Source of the DNA: Natrinema sp. HArc-T2
GTDB taxonomy: Archaea; Halobacteriota; Halobacteria; Halobacteriales; Natrialbaceae
NCBI RefSeq assembly: GCF_041821085.1
Contig: NZ_JBGUAZ010000005.1
Location: 241,031-305,030, forward strand
Length of the DNA stretch: 64,000 nucleotides
Reading direction: 5' to 3'
The notes below the pieces were generated by a model. The model searched no databases. It saw only the letters and a list, made by a program, of their open reading frames with translations, and was not told where the DNA came from. Within the stretch, counting starts at the first letter, position 1; each line of letters starts with the position of its first letter. The translations under genes and the position numbers were made by a program. Positions 18,173 to 27,367 of this stretch are shown one piece after another.

Positions 18173-18184
18173 TACTCTAGAGTA
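18173..18184. promoter_or_regulatory. 12-bp palindrome before the HTH gene
   Basis: TACTCTAGAGTA is a perfect palindrome that touches a TATA-like AAAATATA, with a second TCTAGAGA about 17 bases further on. It lies about 100 bases before the HTH gene at 18286. It could be an operator for that regulator. The 17998-18285 gap holds nothing else I recognise. Confidence 0.45.
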
Positions 18185-18285
18185 AAATATACGTATTCAT
18201 CTAGAGAGACGTAACATCTAATGTCGCGGCTGAAGTAAAGGCAGGTGGTGGTTTCGAATGGTAATACACAGGAGGTGGGCCGTGA

Positions 18286-18663
18286 ATGCGTGAAACGAAC
18301 GGGGAGGTGACCGCATTGATGGCGGATGCGACGCCGTCGCTGGATGTCGTTTTCGATCTGCTTTCGAACAGTCGACGACGATACGCGCTGTACTATCTCA
18401 ACGACCAACCGGACGGCGTCGCAACGCTGGAAGCGCTCACCGAGAACGTCATCGGCTTCGAACAGCAGACGGGCGCAAGAGACGGGGAACACACGACGGA
18501 TCGGCATGCGAGCGTTCAAATGGAGCTCACGCATACCCACCTCCCGAAACTCGAAGACGCAGGCATTCTCGAACACGACCAGCGAAGCGAGACGGTGCGA
18601 TACTGGCGCCAGCCGTCGCTCGAGGAGTGGCTCGAGCACGCCTACCACAAGGAGATTACGTAA
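18286..18663 (+). CDS. Haloarchaeal winged-helix regulator (DUF7344-like)
   Basis: The 125-residue protein has the pattern LDVVFDLLSNSRRRYALYYLNDQPDGVATLEALTENV, typical of the large haloarchaeal winged-helix family often labelled DUF7344. This is followed by ELTHTHLPKLEDAGILEHD and a C-terminal helix EEWLEHAYH. Such proteins usually act as DNA-binding regulators. It is preceded by a TATA region with a perfect palindrome. Targets unknown. The superoxide dismutase gene is next downstream but has its own promoter-like boxes. Confidence 0.75.
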   Translation: MRETNGEVTALMADATPSLDVVFDLLSNSRRRYALYYLNDQPDGVATLEALTENVIGFEQQTGARDGEHTTDRHASVQMELTHTHLPKLEDAGILEHDQRSETVRYWRQPSLEEWLEHAYHKEIT

Positions 18664-18877
18664 CACTGGCGAATTCACGGCAATCGACAGTGACGGCCAG
18701 CGGGTCGGGACGAGGCGTCACCGATCGCTGAAACTTTTAATAGCCAGCCAGTGGTGGATGTTCGTGAGTATCGGGAAATCGCATGACGGGACAGCCGTGA
18801 GTTTATTCGGGGTGATAACATCCCACTCCTCAAAACTTAACAGGCGAGGAACCGATACAGAACATGAGACGAATACT
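18664..18877 (+). promoter_or_regulatory. Upstream region of superoxide dismutase
   Basis: This 214-base gap has two TATA-like boxes, ACTTTTAATAGCC near 18731-18743 and AAAACTTAAC near 18833-18842. The second lies about 40 bases before the sod ATG, so two starts or an upstream small RNA are possible. No reading frame in the gap is convincing. Confidence 0.4.
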
Positions 18878-19480
18878 ATGACTGATCACGAACTTCCACC
18901 ACTTCCATACGATTACGACGCGCTCGAGCCATCGATTTCCGAACAGGTCCTGACCTGGCATCACGACACGCACCATCAGGGCTATGTCAACGGCCTCAAC
19001 GCCGCCGAGGAGACCCTCGCGGAGAACCGCGAGGAGGGCGATTTCAGTTCGACGCCCGGCGCCCTCGGTAACGTCACCCACAACGGCTGTGGCCACTATC
19101 TCCACACGCTGTTCTGGGAGAACATGTCCCCCAACGGCGGCGGCGAACCCGAGGGCGACCTCGCCGACCGCATCGAGGAGGACTTCGGCTCCTACGAAGG
19201 CTGGAAGGGCGAATTCGAGGCCGCTGCCGGCGCTGCCGGTGGCTGGGCACTGCTGGTATACGACCCGGTCGCGAAGCAACTGCGCAACGTCGCAGTCGAC
19301 AAGCACGACCAGGGCGCGCTCTGGGGCTCTCATCCCGTGCTCGCGCTGGACGTCTGGGAACACTCCTACTACTACGACTACGGTCCGGACCGCGGGAGCT
19401 TCATCGACGCCTTCTTCGACGTCGTCAACTGGGAGAAGGCCGAAGAAGAGTACCAGAAGTGCCTCGACCACTTCGAGTAA
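18878..19480 (+). CDS. sod: Superoxide dismutase (Mn/Fe type)
   Basis: The 200-residue enzyme converts superoxide to peroxide and oxygen. The N-terminal LPPLPYDYDALEPSIS and THHQGYVNGLN carry the first metal His. HNGCGHYLHTLFW holds the second, and the motif DVWEHSYYYDYG gives the Asp and His that complete the site. The start MTDHELPPLPYDY at 18878 was chosen because the frame upstream is unrelated sequence. A T-rich stretch (CTGTTTTTCTTGG) just after the stop may terminate it. Confidence 0.96.
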   Translation: MTDHELPPLPYDYDALEPSISEQVLTWHHDTHHQGYVNGLNAAEETLAENREEGDFSSTPGALGNVTHNGCGHYLHTLFWENMSPNGGGEPEGDLADRIEEDFGSYEGWKGEFEAAAGAAGGWALLVYDPVAKQLRNVAVDKHDQGALWGSHPVLALDVWEHSYYYDYGPDRGSFIDAFFDVVNWEKAEEEYQKCLDHFE

Positions 19481-19652
19481 GCGACGAGCCCGTCACGATC
19501 CCTGTTTTTCTTGGCAGGAAGCGACCGACAGCCACGGCCATAGCTGCGGTTGTAACTGAGCGATCCGTCCGACCCAATTTGGTCCCCGATACCACGCGTC
19601 TCGTGAGTGACGCCCATAGTTTAACCTCATGCGGAACGATGTCTTACCGCAT

Positions 19653-22600
19653 ATGGCCGCCGAGGACAGCGTCGAGGCGACGGTCGACGAGCAGGATCGG
19701 CAGCGACACCAGCCACGGCTCGAGACGGACCAGAACGAGACGAGCGAGATGCTCGCAACCGCCCTTCGTGCCGCCTGCGATGGGGACGTGCGCTTCGACG
19801 AGTATACGCGCGTGCTCTACGCGACCGACGGCAGCATCTACAGCGCACAACCCGCCGGCGTCGTCTTCCCGCGGGATGTCGACGACGTCCGCACAGCGGT
19901 CCGCGTCGCAGCCGCCCACGACGCACCGGTGCTCCCGCGGGGGGCTGGCACGTCGCTTGCCGGCCAGACCGTCGGCCCGGGCTGTGTCGTTCTCGACCTC
20001 TCTCGGCATATGGACGAGATCCAAGCGATCGATCCGAACGAGCAGACCGCCGTGGTCCAGCCAGGCGTCGTGCAGGACCATCTCGACGATGCGCTCGAGC
20101 CGTACGGCCTCCGCTTTGCGCCGGATCCGGCCTCGTCGAACCGGGCGACGATCGGCGGCGGGATCGGTAACAATTCGACGGGCGCACACTCGGTTCGATA
20201 CGGCATCACGGACGCCTACGTCGAGGAGTGCGAGGTCGTCCTCGCCGATGGCTCACTGATCCACACGCGAGATATCGTCCTCGACAGTCCGGAGTGGGAT
20301 CGCATCGTTTCGAAAGACGACCGCGAAGCCGACCTCTACCGGACGGTTCGGGCGCTGGTCGAGGACAACGCCGACGAAATCGAGTCACGCTATCCCGAGC
20401 TCAAACGTAGCGTCAGCGGCTATAATCTACAAAAAGTGATCCGAACGGATAGCGAAGGGAATCGGATCATCAACCTCTCGAAACTGCTCGTCGGTGCCGA
20501 AGGCACGCTCGGCGTCGTCGTCGAGGCGACGCTCTCGCTCGTTACCCGCCCCGACGAGACTGCGCTCGCGGTCTGTTGTTACGACGACCTGCTCGAGGCG
20601 CTTGCTGCCGTCCCCGAGGCGCTCGCACGCGAGGCAAGCGCGGTCGAACTCATGGACGACGAGGTGTTCCGGCTGGCCGCTGACTCGGCGGAGTACGCCG
20701 AATACGCGGAGCCGATTCCCGAGGGGACTGAAGCGGCGCTGATGCTCGAGTTCGATTCGGAAGTCGTCGACGACCTGTCGGCGGCGGTCGACGCGGCGAC
20801 GACAACCCTCGTAGACGAGGGCGCGGCGTTTGGATCGCTCGAGGCCTTCACCTCCGAGAAACAGGACCGACTCTGGAAGCTCCGGAAAGCTGCCATCCCG
20901 CTGTTGATGAGCATGGAAGGCGATCCGAAACCGTACCCCTTCGTCGAGGATGCCTCCGTCCCACCCGAAGAGCTCGCGGAGTACGTCGCGGGCTTCCAGA
21001 AGATCCTCGAGCGCCACGACACGACGGCGGCCTACTTCGCCCACGCGGGCGTCGGCACGCTGCACATTCGACCGGTTCTCAATCTGAAAGACGGCGACGA
21101 TGTCGAGACGATGCGTGCCATCGCCGACGATGTCACCGACCTCGTCGCCGAACACAACGGCTCGTTTTCTGGCGAGCATGGCGACGGCCTCGCGCGGACG
21201 GCGTTCAATCCAAAGCTGTACGGTCCCCAACTCTGGGATGCGTTCAAGCAACTCAAATCGGCGTTCGACCCGGACTGGCGGCTGAATCCCGGGAAGGTCG
21301 TCTACCGTGATGAAAATCCGACCGACATCCGCGACAACCTCCGATACGGGCCGGACTACGCCACCCTCGAGCCGCGAACGACGCTCGACTTCGACGACGA
21401 GGGCGACTTCTCGCAGCTCGTCGAACTCTGTAACGGCTGTGGGACCTGCCGGCAGACCGGCAGCGACGTGATGTGTCCCACGTATCGAGCGACCGAAGAG
21501 GAGATCGCGACCACGCGGGGCCGTGCGAACCTGCTGCGGGCGGCGATCAGCGGCGAGATCGACCCCGACGAACTCTACGGCGAGCGGTTCCAATCGGAGG
21601 TGCTCGACCTCTGTATCGGCTGCAAGGGCTGTCAGAGCGACTGTCCCACCGGTGTCGATCTCGCGAAACTCAAAGCCGAAGTCAAACACCAGTACCACGA
21701 CCGCGAGGGGACGAGCCTCCGGGAACGGCTGTTCGCGAACGTCGATCGGCTGGCGGCGCTTGGCAGTACGGTCGCGCCGCTTGCAAACCACGCAACGGAC
21801 TTGCCGGGGGCACGGACCGCTCTCGAGAAAACAGTTGGAATCGCGGCCGATCGGACGCTGCCGACGTTCCAGCGGGAAACGCTGGTCGACTGGTACGGGG
21901 AGCGTGGACCCCAGATCGATGCGGAAACGGCAACCGCGGGGGTCGTTCTCTACCCGGACACGGACACCAACTATTCGAATCCGGCAGTCGGGAAGGCAGC
22001 CGTCGACGTGCTCGAGGCCGCGAACGTCCGCGTCGCCATCCCCGAGCTCGGCCCGACCGGTCGCGCAGCCTACTCCCAGGGACTGCTCGAGGTCGCTGCC
22101 GATCAGGGCCGGGCATTGCTCGACGACCTCGAGCCGTATCTCGAGCGCGGCTGGGCGGTCCTGTTCGTCGAACCCTCAGACGCGGCGATGGTCGTCGACG
22201 AGTACCGCTCGCTGCTCGACGACGAGCGCGTCGAGACGCTCGCCGCGAACGCCTTCGGCGTCTGTGAGTTCGTCGACGACCGCAGACTGGACGCAGAGGT
22301 GTCGTTCGACGAGGCCGTGACAGCGGAGGCCCCGCTCACGTTTCACGGCCACTGCCACCAGAAGGCCCGCGGCGCTGACCACCACGCCGTCGGCGTGCTC
22401 CGACGGGCGGGCTACGCCGTCGACCCCGTCGACTCGGGCTGCTGTGGCATGGCCGGCAGTTTCGGCTACGAAGCCGACCACTACGACCTCTCGCGGGCGA
22501 TCGGCTCGATACTGCGAGACCAACTCGAGGAGCGCCAGCACCCGGACCACAGCGAGACGACGATCGTCGCCCCCGGCACCTCCTGTCGGACACAGATCGG

Positions 22601-22667
22601 CGATTTTGAAGGCTACGACCGGCCCACGCATCCCGTCGAATTGCTCGCACGCGCCCTCGAGGGGTAG
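19653..22667 (+). CDS. FAD-linked oxidase fused to GlpC-like iron-sulfur protein
   Basis: At 1004 residues this is a fusion. An N-terminal FAD-binding-4 domain (PAGVVFPRDVDDVRTAV, then VLPRGAGTSLAGQ) is followed by an FAD-oxidase C-terminal domain (EHGDGLARTAFNPKLY near residue 515). Next come two ferredoxin-type clusters, CNGCGTC and CIGCKGCQSDCP (about residues 600-660). The last domain is Cys-rich (FHGHCHQKA and DSGCCGMAGSFG). This is the layout of GlcD/Dld-type membrane-associated D-lactate or glycolate dehydrogenases. The ATG at 19653 fits a TTTAA box about 30 bases upstream better than the ATG at 19629. Substrate not determinable from sequence. Confidence 0.88.
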   Translation: MAAEDSVEATVDEQDRQRHQPRLETDQNETSEMLATALRAACDGDVRFDEYTRVLYATDGSIYSAQPAGVVFPRDVDDVRTAVRVAAAHDAPVLPRGAGTSLAGQTVGPGCVVLDLSRHMDEIQAIDPNEQTAVVQPGVVQDHLDDALEPYGLRFAPDPASSNRATIGGGIGNNSTGAHSVRYGITDAYVEECEVVLADGSLIHTRDIVLDSPEWDRIVSKDDREADLYRTVRALVEDNADEIESRYPELKRSVSGYNLQKVIRTDSEGNRIINLSKLLVGAEGTLGVVVEATLSLVTRPDETALAVCCYDDLLEALAAVPEALAREASAVELMDDEVFRLAADSAEYAEYAEPIPEGTEAALMLEFDSEVVDDLSAAVDAATTTLVDEGAAFGSLEAFTSEKQDRLWKLRKAAIPLLMSMEGDPKPYPFVEDASVPPEELAEYVAGFQKILERHDTTAAYFAHAGVGTLHIRPVLNLKDGDDVETMRAIADDVTDLVAEHNGSFSGEHGDGLARTAFNPKLYGPQLWDAFKQLKSAFDPDWRLNPGKVVYRDENPTDIRDNLRYGPDYATLEPRTTLDFDDEGDFSQLVELCNGCGTCRQTGSDVMCPTYRATEEEIATTRGRANLLRAAISGEIDPDELYGERFQSEVLDLCIGCKGCQSDCPTGVDLAKLKAEVKHQYHDREGTSLRERLFANVDRLAALGSTVAPLANHATDLPGARTALEKTVGIAADRTLPTFQRETLVDWYGERGPQIDAETATAGVVLYPDTDTNYSNPAVGKAAVDVLEAANVRVAIPELGPTGRAAYSQGLLEVAADQGRALLDDLEPYLERGWAVLFVEPSDAAMVVDEYRSLLDDERVETLAANAFGVCEFVDDRRLDAEVSFDEAVTAEAPLTFHGHCHQKARGADHHAVGVLRRAGYAVDPVDSGCCGMAGSFGYEADHYDLSRAIGSILRDQLEERQHPDHSETTIVAPGTSCRTQIGDFEGYDRPTHPVELLARALEG

Positions 22668-22752
22668 CGATACCGATCGACCGTCGCGTCACGATCGAGC
22701 AGGGAGTCGTGCCGTCCGACAGTATCAAGGATCACCCTCGCCAGCACCCGAC

Positions 22753-23856
22753 ATGGACAAACGCGAGCGCCTCGAGGCCTACCTCGAGTCTCACGACCTC
22801 GATTCGGTCTGGTTCGCCCGGCCGAACTCGTTTGCATGGCTGACCGGCGGGACCAACGTCGTCGACCGCGAGGGCGACAGCGGCGTCGCTGCGGTCGGCT
22901 ACGACGGGACCGACGTAACCCTCGTGGCGAACAACATCGAAGCCGATCGGATCGTGAGCGAGGAAGTGCCTGATCTAGACGTCGACGAACTCGTGGTCGA
23001 AGACTTCCCCTGGCACGCGTCGTCGCTGGACGAGGCCGTCGCCGAACACGTCGGCAGCGACGAGCGAGCAGCGATCGACATCGCTCTCTCCGGGTTCGAA
23101 CGCGTCGATCCGACGCCGCTGCGCCAGCCGCTGACCGAGCGCGATCGCGAGCGATACCGCGAGCTTGGCAGGCAGACAGCCGCGGCCGTCGAAGCCGTCT
23201 GTCGCGAACTCCAGTCCGGTGACACGGAACACGAGGTAGCCTCGGCCCTGCGAGTCGCGCTGTCGGCCCGCGACATCGAGGCCCCGGTCGTCCTCGTCGG
23301 CGGCGCAACCCGGGCCCAGCAGTATCGCCACTACACGCCGACCGAGGCCGAACTGGGCGAGTACGCGCTCGTCTCCGTCACCGCCGAACGGGCCGGCCTC
23401 CACGCGAGCTGTACCCGTACCGTCGCGTTCGACCCGCCCGCGTGGCTCGAGGAACGCCACGAAGCCGCGGCCCGCGTGGAGGCGACGGCACTTGCGGCGA
23501 CGCAGGACGCTGCAACTAGTAGTGACTCTGCTGGCGATGTCTTCACTGCGATCCAGCAGGCCTACGACGCGGTGGGCTACGAAGGCGAGTGGGAGCACCA
23601 CCATCAGGGCGGGGCCGCCGGCTTCGCTGGCCGCGAGTGGATCGCCACGCCGGACCACGATGCGCCGGTCGAAGCGCCGATGGCGTATGCGTGGAATCCG
23701 ACGGTGCAGGGCGCAAAAAGTGAGGGGACTGCGCTCGTTACCGACGACGATATCGAAGTGCTGACGGCGACAGGACGGTGGCCGACGACGTCCGTCTCGG
23801 CAGTCGATCGAGATCTCGAGCTGGAACGACCCGCCGTGCTCGAACTCGAGCCGTAA
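22753..23856 (+). CDS. M24-fold protein (aminopeptidase P/creatinase-like), metal site degenerate
   Basis: The 367-residue protein starts MDKRERLEAYLESHDLDSVWFARPNSFAWLTGG, the creatinase N-domain. A pita-bread catalytic domain follows. The segment equivalent to the two metal Asp residues reads LVSVTAERAGLHASCTRTVAF, so the ligands appear replaced. The His station HHHQGGAAGFAGRE and the late Glu region KSEGTALVT remain recognisable. It may be a metal-independent hydrolase like creatinase or a non-catalytic relative, rather than a true Xaa-Pro peptidase. The upstream in-frame extension overlaps the previous gene and was dropped. Confidence 0.75.
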   Translation: MDKRERLEAYLESHDLDSVWFARPNSFAWLTGGTNVVDREGDSGVAAVGYDGTDVTLVANNIEADRIVSEEVPDLDVDELVVEDFPWHASSLDEAVAEHVGSDERAAIDIALSGFERVDPTPLRQPLTERDRERYRELGRQTAAAVEAVCRELQSGDTEHEVASALRVALSARDIEAPVVLVGGATRAQQYRHYTPTEAELGEYALVSVTAERAGLHASCTRTVAFDPPAWLEERHEAAARVEATALAATQDAATSSDSAGDVFTAIQQAYDAVGYEGEWEHHHQGGAAGFAGREWIATPDHDAPVEAPMAYAWNPTVQGAKSEGTALVTDDDIEVLTATGRWPTTSVSAVDRDLELERPAVLELEP

Positions 23857-23880
23857 CGGCTGTAGCGTCGATTCGGAAGA

Positions 23881-24525
23881 CTAGCCGTCTTCTTCGGCGG
23901 TATCGTCCTCGTCAGTCTCCGTGTCGACGGATTCGACCTCCATCTCGTCATCGAACTCGAGCGCATCGGTTTCGGTCTCAGCGTCCGCGTCTCCCTCGCC
24001 GAGCGTCGGTGCGCTGTCATCGACGGTGATCGTCACCGGTTCCGTTTCCTCGAGGGCGTCCGGTTCGTGTTCGCTTTTCCGGTCGAGGACACGATCGAGC
24101 CTGAAGATGGTGTTTAATTCCTGTTGAACCTGATCGACGACATCGCCGACGAGGTCGCTTGGCTGGATCGCGGTGTACTCGTAGGGATTGTTCCCGGCCC
24201 CCTCGCTGGCGCGTTTTTCGCGGCTGACGCGGGCTTCTTCGTGGAGTTCCGCGAGTGCCTCGCGAACCGTACTCGGGTAGAGGCCAGTCCCCTTCGCGAC
24301 CTCCTCGGAGGTACTGCCCGGATTGGCCAGCAGATAGACGTAGATTTTCGCCCGGGTTTCCGTGTCCAGAATCCACGAGAGCAGATCGACGATCCGCTGG
24401 TCGAGTTCCTCGACGGTCGGACTGCGGCCGAGTTCGGTCTCGACGACGTCGTCCGGTCCCTCGAGCGATTCCTCTCTCTCGTCAGCGTCGTCGACCGGAT
24501 GGTCGTCTGCGTCGTCGGAACTCAT
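23881..24525 (-). CDS. Winged-helix transcriptional regulator with acidic tails
   Basis: The 214-residue protein has a central winged helix: ILDTETRAKIYVYLLANPGSTSEEVAKGTGLYPSTVREALAELHEEARVSREK (about residues 52-105). The N-terminal stretch and the C-terminal 60 residues are very acidic. It resembles the TrmB/ArsR-like regulators common in haloarchaea. A GGTTTAACTC box lies about 35-45 bases before the ATG. It ends tail-to-tail with the M24-fold gene. Ligand and targets unknown. Confidence 0.75.
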   Translation of the reverse strand: MSSDDADDHPVDDADEREESLEGPDDVVETELGRSPTVEELDQRIVDLLSWILDTETRAKIYVYLLANPGSTSEEVAKGTGLYPSTVREALAELHEEARVSREKRASEGAGNNPYEYTAIQPSDLVGDVVDQVQQELNTIFRLDRVLDRKSEHEPDALEETEPVTITVDDSAPTLGEGDADAETETDALEFDDEMEVESVDTETDEDDTAEEDG

Positions 24526-24579
24526 GTGGCGTCTCGTACAGGATGAGGCCTCGCGCGGAGTTAAACCTTTGTGAGGGAG

Positions 24580-25662
24580 TCACTCGGTCTGCAGGAACAG
24601 CGACTCACACAGCGCGTCTGGCCCCTCCGCTTCGAACAGTCGTCGCTGTCGTTGCGCACCGCTTTCGCGCTCGTAGACCTGTTTGATCCCGTCGATACCG
24701 AGCCGTTCGCACTCGCGGTCGACGAGGTCGCCGAGGTCCACAGTGCCCTCGAGATCGCGGTCGATAAACGACGCGTCCTGGCCGTAGCGGATGGCCCGCC
24801 ACTTGTTCTCGTCGAGCAGTTCCCGGCGGTGCTGGTGGCCGCTGGTTCCGTCCTCGTACTCCTCAGCGAGCGCCTCGACGAGCGCATGGGCGTACTCGAC
24901 GAACGCCATGACGACGTCGGGGTCGGCCTGTCCATCCGGCGTCCGCAGTTCGACCGTGCCGTGTTCGGTGTGGGGCCGCACGTCGTACCAGAGTTCGCCC
25001 CGATCGTTGATCGAGTCGGTCTCGAGCATCAGCCGCTCGAAGCGATCGAAGTCCTCGAAATCCTCGAAGTAGGTCGGCATCCCCGTGTTCGGCAGCGCCT
25101 CGAAGATCTTCGCACGCGCGGACTGGAGCCCGGTGTCGAACCCGTTCCAGTAGGGTGAATTGGCAGAGAGCGCAAGCATGATCGGGACGTACCACCGCAG
25201 TTCGTTGGCGATCCAGACCGCCTTGTCGGCGTCGTCGACGCCGACGTGGACGTGGACGCCCGCGGTCGTGTTTCGATGTTGTGGGTACTGAATGCGGTCG
25301 AGTTGCGCCTGATAGCGGGGTTTCTCGGCGTGCTCGAGTTCCTGCCACTTCGCGAGCGGGTGGAGGCCCGCGGCGGCGATCCGGTAGCCGTGGGCCTCGG
25401 CGTGGTCGACTAACGCCTGGCGGATCGCGAGCAGCGACTCGCGGGCGTCGTCGAGATCCTCGATCAGCGGCGTCTGGGTTTCGATGACGAATTTAAAGAG
25501 TTCGTGATCGAGCCGCCCCTCGAGGATCTCGGGCGGGTCGTACTCGTAGACGAGGTCGTCGGTCCCGCTGGTGGGCCGGCCGGCCTCGTCGACGACGAAA
25601 CACTCCTCTTCGATTCCCAGCGTTCCCATGCGCGTAAACGCGTCTCGCGACCCGCGTTCCAT
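24580..25662 (-). CDS. gshA: Glutamate-cysteine ligase (GCS2 family)
   Basis: The 360-residue ATP-grasp-like ligase makes gamma-glutamylcysteine, the main thiol of haloarchaea. Motifs are [13 protein letters not shown] near residue 13, [11 protein letters not shown] near residue 56, [16 protein letters not shown] near residue 134 and [18 protein letters not shown] near residue 228. The start at 25662 sits behind a GGTATTTACC box, which suggests a leaderless message. A second GCS2-family gene lies at 47764-48876. This one keeps the canonical motifs better. Confidence 0.88.
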   Translation of the reverse strand: MERGSRDAFTRMGTLGIEEECFVVDEAGRPTSGTDDLVYEYDPPEILEGRLDHELFKFVIETQTPLIEDLDDARESLLAIRQALVDHAEAHGYRIAAAGLHPLAKWQELEHAEKPRYQAQLDRIQYPQHRNTTAGVHVHVGVDDADKAVWIANELRWYVPIMLALSANSPYWNGFDTGLQSARAKIFEALPNTGMPTYFEDFEDFDRFERLMLETDSINDRGELWYDVRPHTEHGTVELRTPDGQADPDVVMAFVEYAHALVEALAEEYEDGTSGHQHRRELLDENKWRAIRYGQDASFIDRDLEGTVDLGDLVDRECERLGIDGIKQVYERESGAQRQRRLFEAEGPDALCESLFLQTE

Positions 25663-25794
25663 CGTCTCACGTTTTCGGGCGCGGTGGTAAATACCGTTTG
25701 GACTCGGGAGCGTCTCGCCGTTGGCACGGACGATGGCAGCCGCCGGAGCGGGCCAGCCGCGTCACTGCCGAGAGCGTGAGCGGGTCAGACAGAC

Positions 25795-25873
25795 TTCTGC
25801 CAGCCAGTGCCAGCGCACCCGCATATGGTGTGGGGTGCGCCGGAACACGGTGACAGCAGCCCGTGTCAGTCGT
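25795..25873 (-). repeat. Dispersed intergenic hairpin repeat, copy B
   Basis: It aligns with copy A at 13944-14023. The strong stem is GCGCACCC (25813-25820) with GGGTGCGC (25833-25840), extended by further pairs outward. Like copy A, it occupies the 3' region of a minus-strand gene: its end overlaps the hcp stop codon. The rest of the 25663-25865 gap carries only the gshA promoter. Confidence 0.65.
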
Positions 25874-27203
25874 CGGCCGGTCGCCCAGCCGCCGAGGATG
25901 CAGGCAGCGGCTCGTCGAGCATCTCCCGGAGGTCGGCTTCCGGTTCGCCGATCGGCTGGAGCCCGAACTCGGCGTTGAGTAACTCGACGAGTTCGGGGGT
26001 GAGGAAGTCGGGCACCGTCGGGCCGAGACGGATGTCCTCGACGCCGAGGCTGAGCAGGCCCAGCAGGACGGCGACGGCTTTCTGCTCGAACCACGAGAGG
26101 ACGACCGACAGCGGCAGGTCGTTGACCCCACAGTCGAACGCGTCGGCGAGTTCGGCCGCGATCTTCACCGTCGAGATCGAGTTGTTACACTGCCCGAGAT
26201 CGATGTAGCGCGGGATCTCGGTGCCGGGAACGGTCCCCAGCTCGAGGTCGTTGAACCGGAACTTGCCACAGGAGGTCGTGAGAACGACGCAGTCGTCGGG
26301 GATCATCTGGACGAGTTCGCGGTAGTAGTCGCGGCCGGGCGTCGGGCCGTCACAGCCAGCGACGACGAAGAACCGGCGGAGCTTCCCGGACTCGACGGCC
26401 TCGACGATCTCGTCGAGCTGGTCGAGGACCGGTTCGTGGTGATACCCCGTCGTCACGGTTCCGTCCTGTGCCCAGTCGGCCGCCGGTAGCGATTTGGCGG
26501 TCTCGATCACCGGCTCGAAATCGTAGCCGTCGACGGACTCGACGTCCTCGAGGCCGGCGAGGCCGGTCGTGAAGAACCGGTCGCGATACTCCTCTCGGGG
26601 CGGTTGGACGCAGTTCGTCGTACCGACGATCGCACCGGGGAAGTCCGCAAAGAGGATGCGCTGGTCGTGCCACGCCCCGCCGACGTTGCCTTTCAGGCTG
26701 TCGAACTTCGCGAGCGCGGGGTAGCCGTGGGCGGGTAACATCTCCGAGTGGGTGTAGACGTTGATCTGCTCGTCGTCGGCTTCGACCTGTTCCAAGAGCC
26801 GCTTCAGGCCGTAGAGGTCGTGTCCCGTGACGAGAATCGATTTCCCCTCGACGTTATTCTGTGGTACCGTCGTCGGTTCGGGGACGCCGAGTTCCTGCGT
26901 GTGGGCCTCGTCTAACAGTTCCATCACGTCGACGGCGGCGTCGCCGGCGCGCATCGCGAGGTCGGCGTGGTCGTCCATGCTGAAGTTGACGTTCGTCAGC
27001 GTCGAGTACAGCGCTTCGTGGACGAAGCCGTCGACATCGGGATCACGGTACCCCATATCCCGCGCATGGGTCGCGTACGCGGAGATCCCTTTGAGACCGT
27101 AGATGACCAGGTCCTGAAGGCCGTTGAGGTCGGGCTCTTTCCCGCAGACGCCAACGGTCGTACAGCCGCCCTCGGGGGTCTGCTCACACTGGTTGCAGTT
27201 CAT
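25866..27203 (-). CDS. hcp: Hybrid-cluster protein (hydroxylamine reductase)
   Basis: The 445-residue protein begins MNCNQCEQTPEGGCTTVGVCGKEPD, the Cys pattern of the Hcp N-terminal cluster. Later it carries the hybrid-cluster ligands: EADDEQINVYTHSEMLPAHGYP, NCVQPPREEYRDR, CGKFRFNDLELGTVPGTEIPRYIDLGQCN and SWFEQKAVAVLLGLLSLG. Hcp reduces hydroxylamine or NO under anaerobic nitrosative stress. The frame extends 41 codons upstream without family sequence, and an ACTTATTC box lies about 25-30 bases before the chosen ATG. The copy-B hairpin repeat sits at its 3' end. Confidence 0.94.
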   Translation of the reverse strand: MNCNQCEQTPEGGCTTVGVCGKEPDLNGLQDLVIYGLKGISAYATHARDMGYRDPDVDGFVHEALYSTLTNVNFSMDDHADLAMRAGDAAVDVMELLDEAHTQELGVPEPTTVPQNNVEGKSILVTGHDLYGLKRLLEQVEADDEQINVYTHSEMLPAHGYPALAKFDSLKGNVGGAWHDQRILFADFPGAIVGTTNCVQPPREEYRDRFFTTGLAGLEDVESVDGYDFEPVIETAKSLPAADWAQDGTVTTGYHHEPVLDQLDEIVEAVESGKLRRFFVVAGCDGPTPGRDYYRELVQMIPDDCVVLTTSCGKFRFNDLELGTVPGTEIPRYIDLGQCNNSISTVKIAAELADAFDCGVNDLPLSVVLSWFEQKAVAVLLGLLSLGVEDIRLGPTVPDFLTPELVELLNAEFGLQPIGEPEADLREMLDEPLPASSAAGRPADD

Positions 27204-27367
27204 ACGCGACACGTCGATAGAGGACTGAATAAGTGGCGAGTGGAATTCCCGCCGTATCGAAACCCACGGGAAGACGTTCGCGCGATCTTTTATAAGTGTC
27301 TTCGTGGGGCGGCGACGACGGATCAATCACCTCCGAAACCGGAGCCAGCGAGGCGGGTTACAGTGGT

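Noticed and set aside
20427..21791. Minus-strand open frame of 454 codons
   Set aside because: It is antisense to the FAD/iron-sulfur fusion, whose cluster and FAD motifs are unmistakable.
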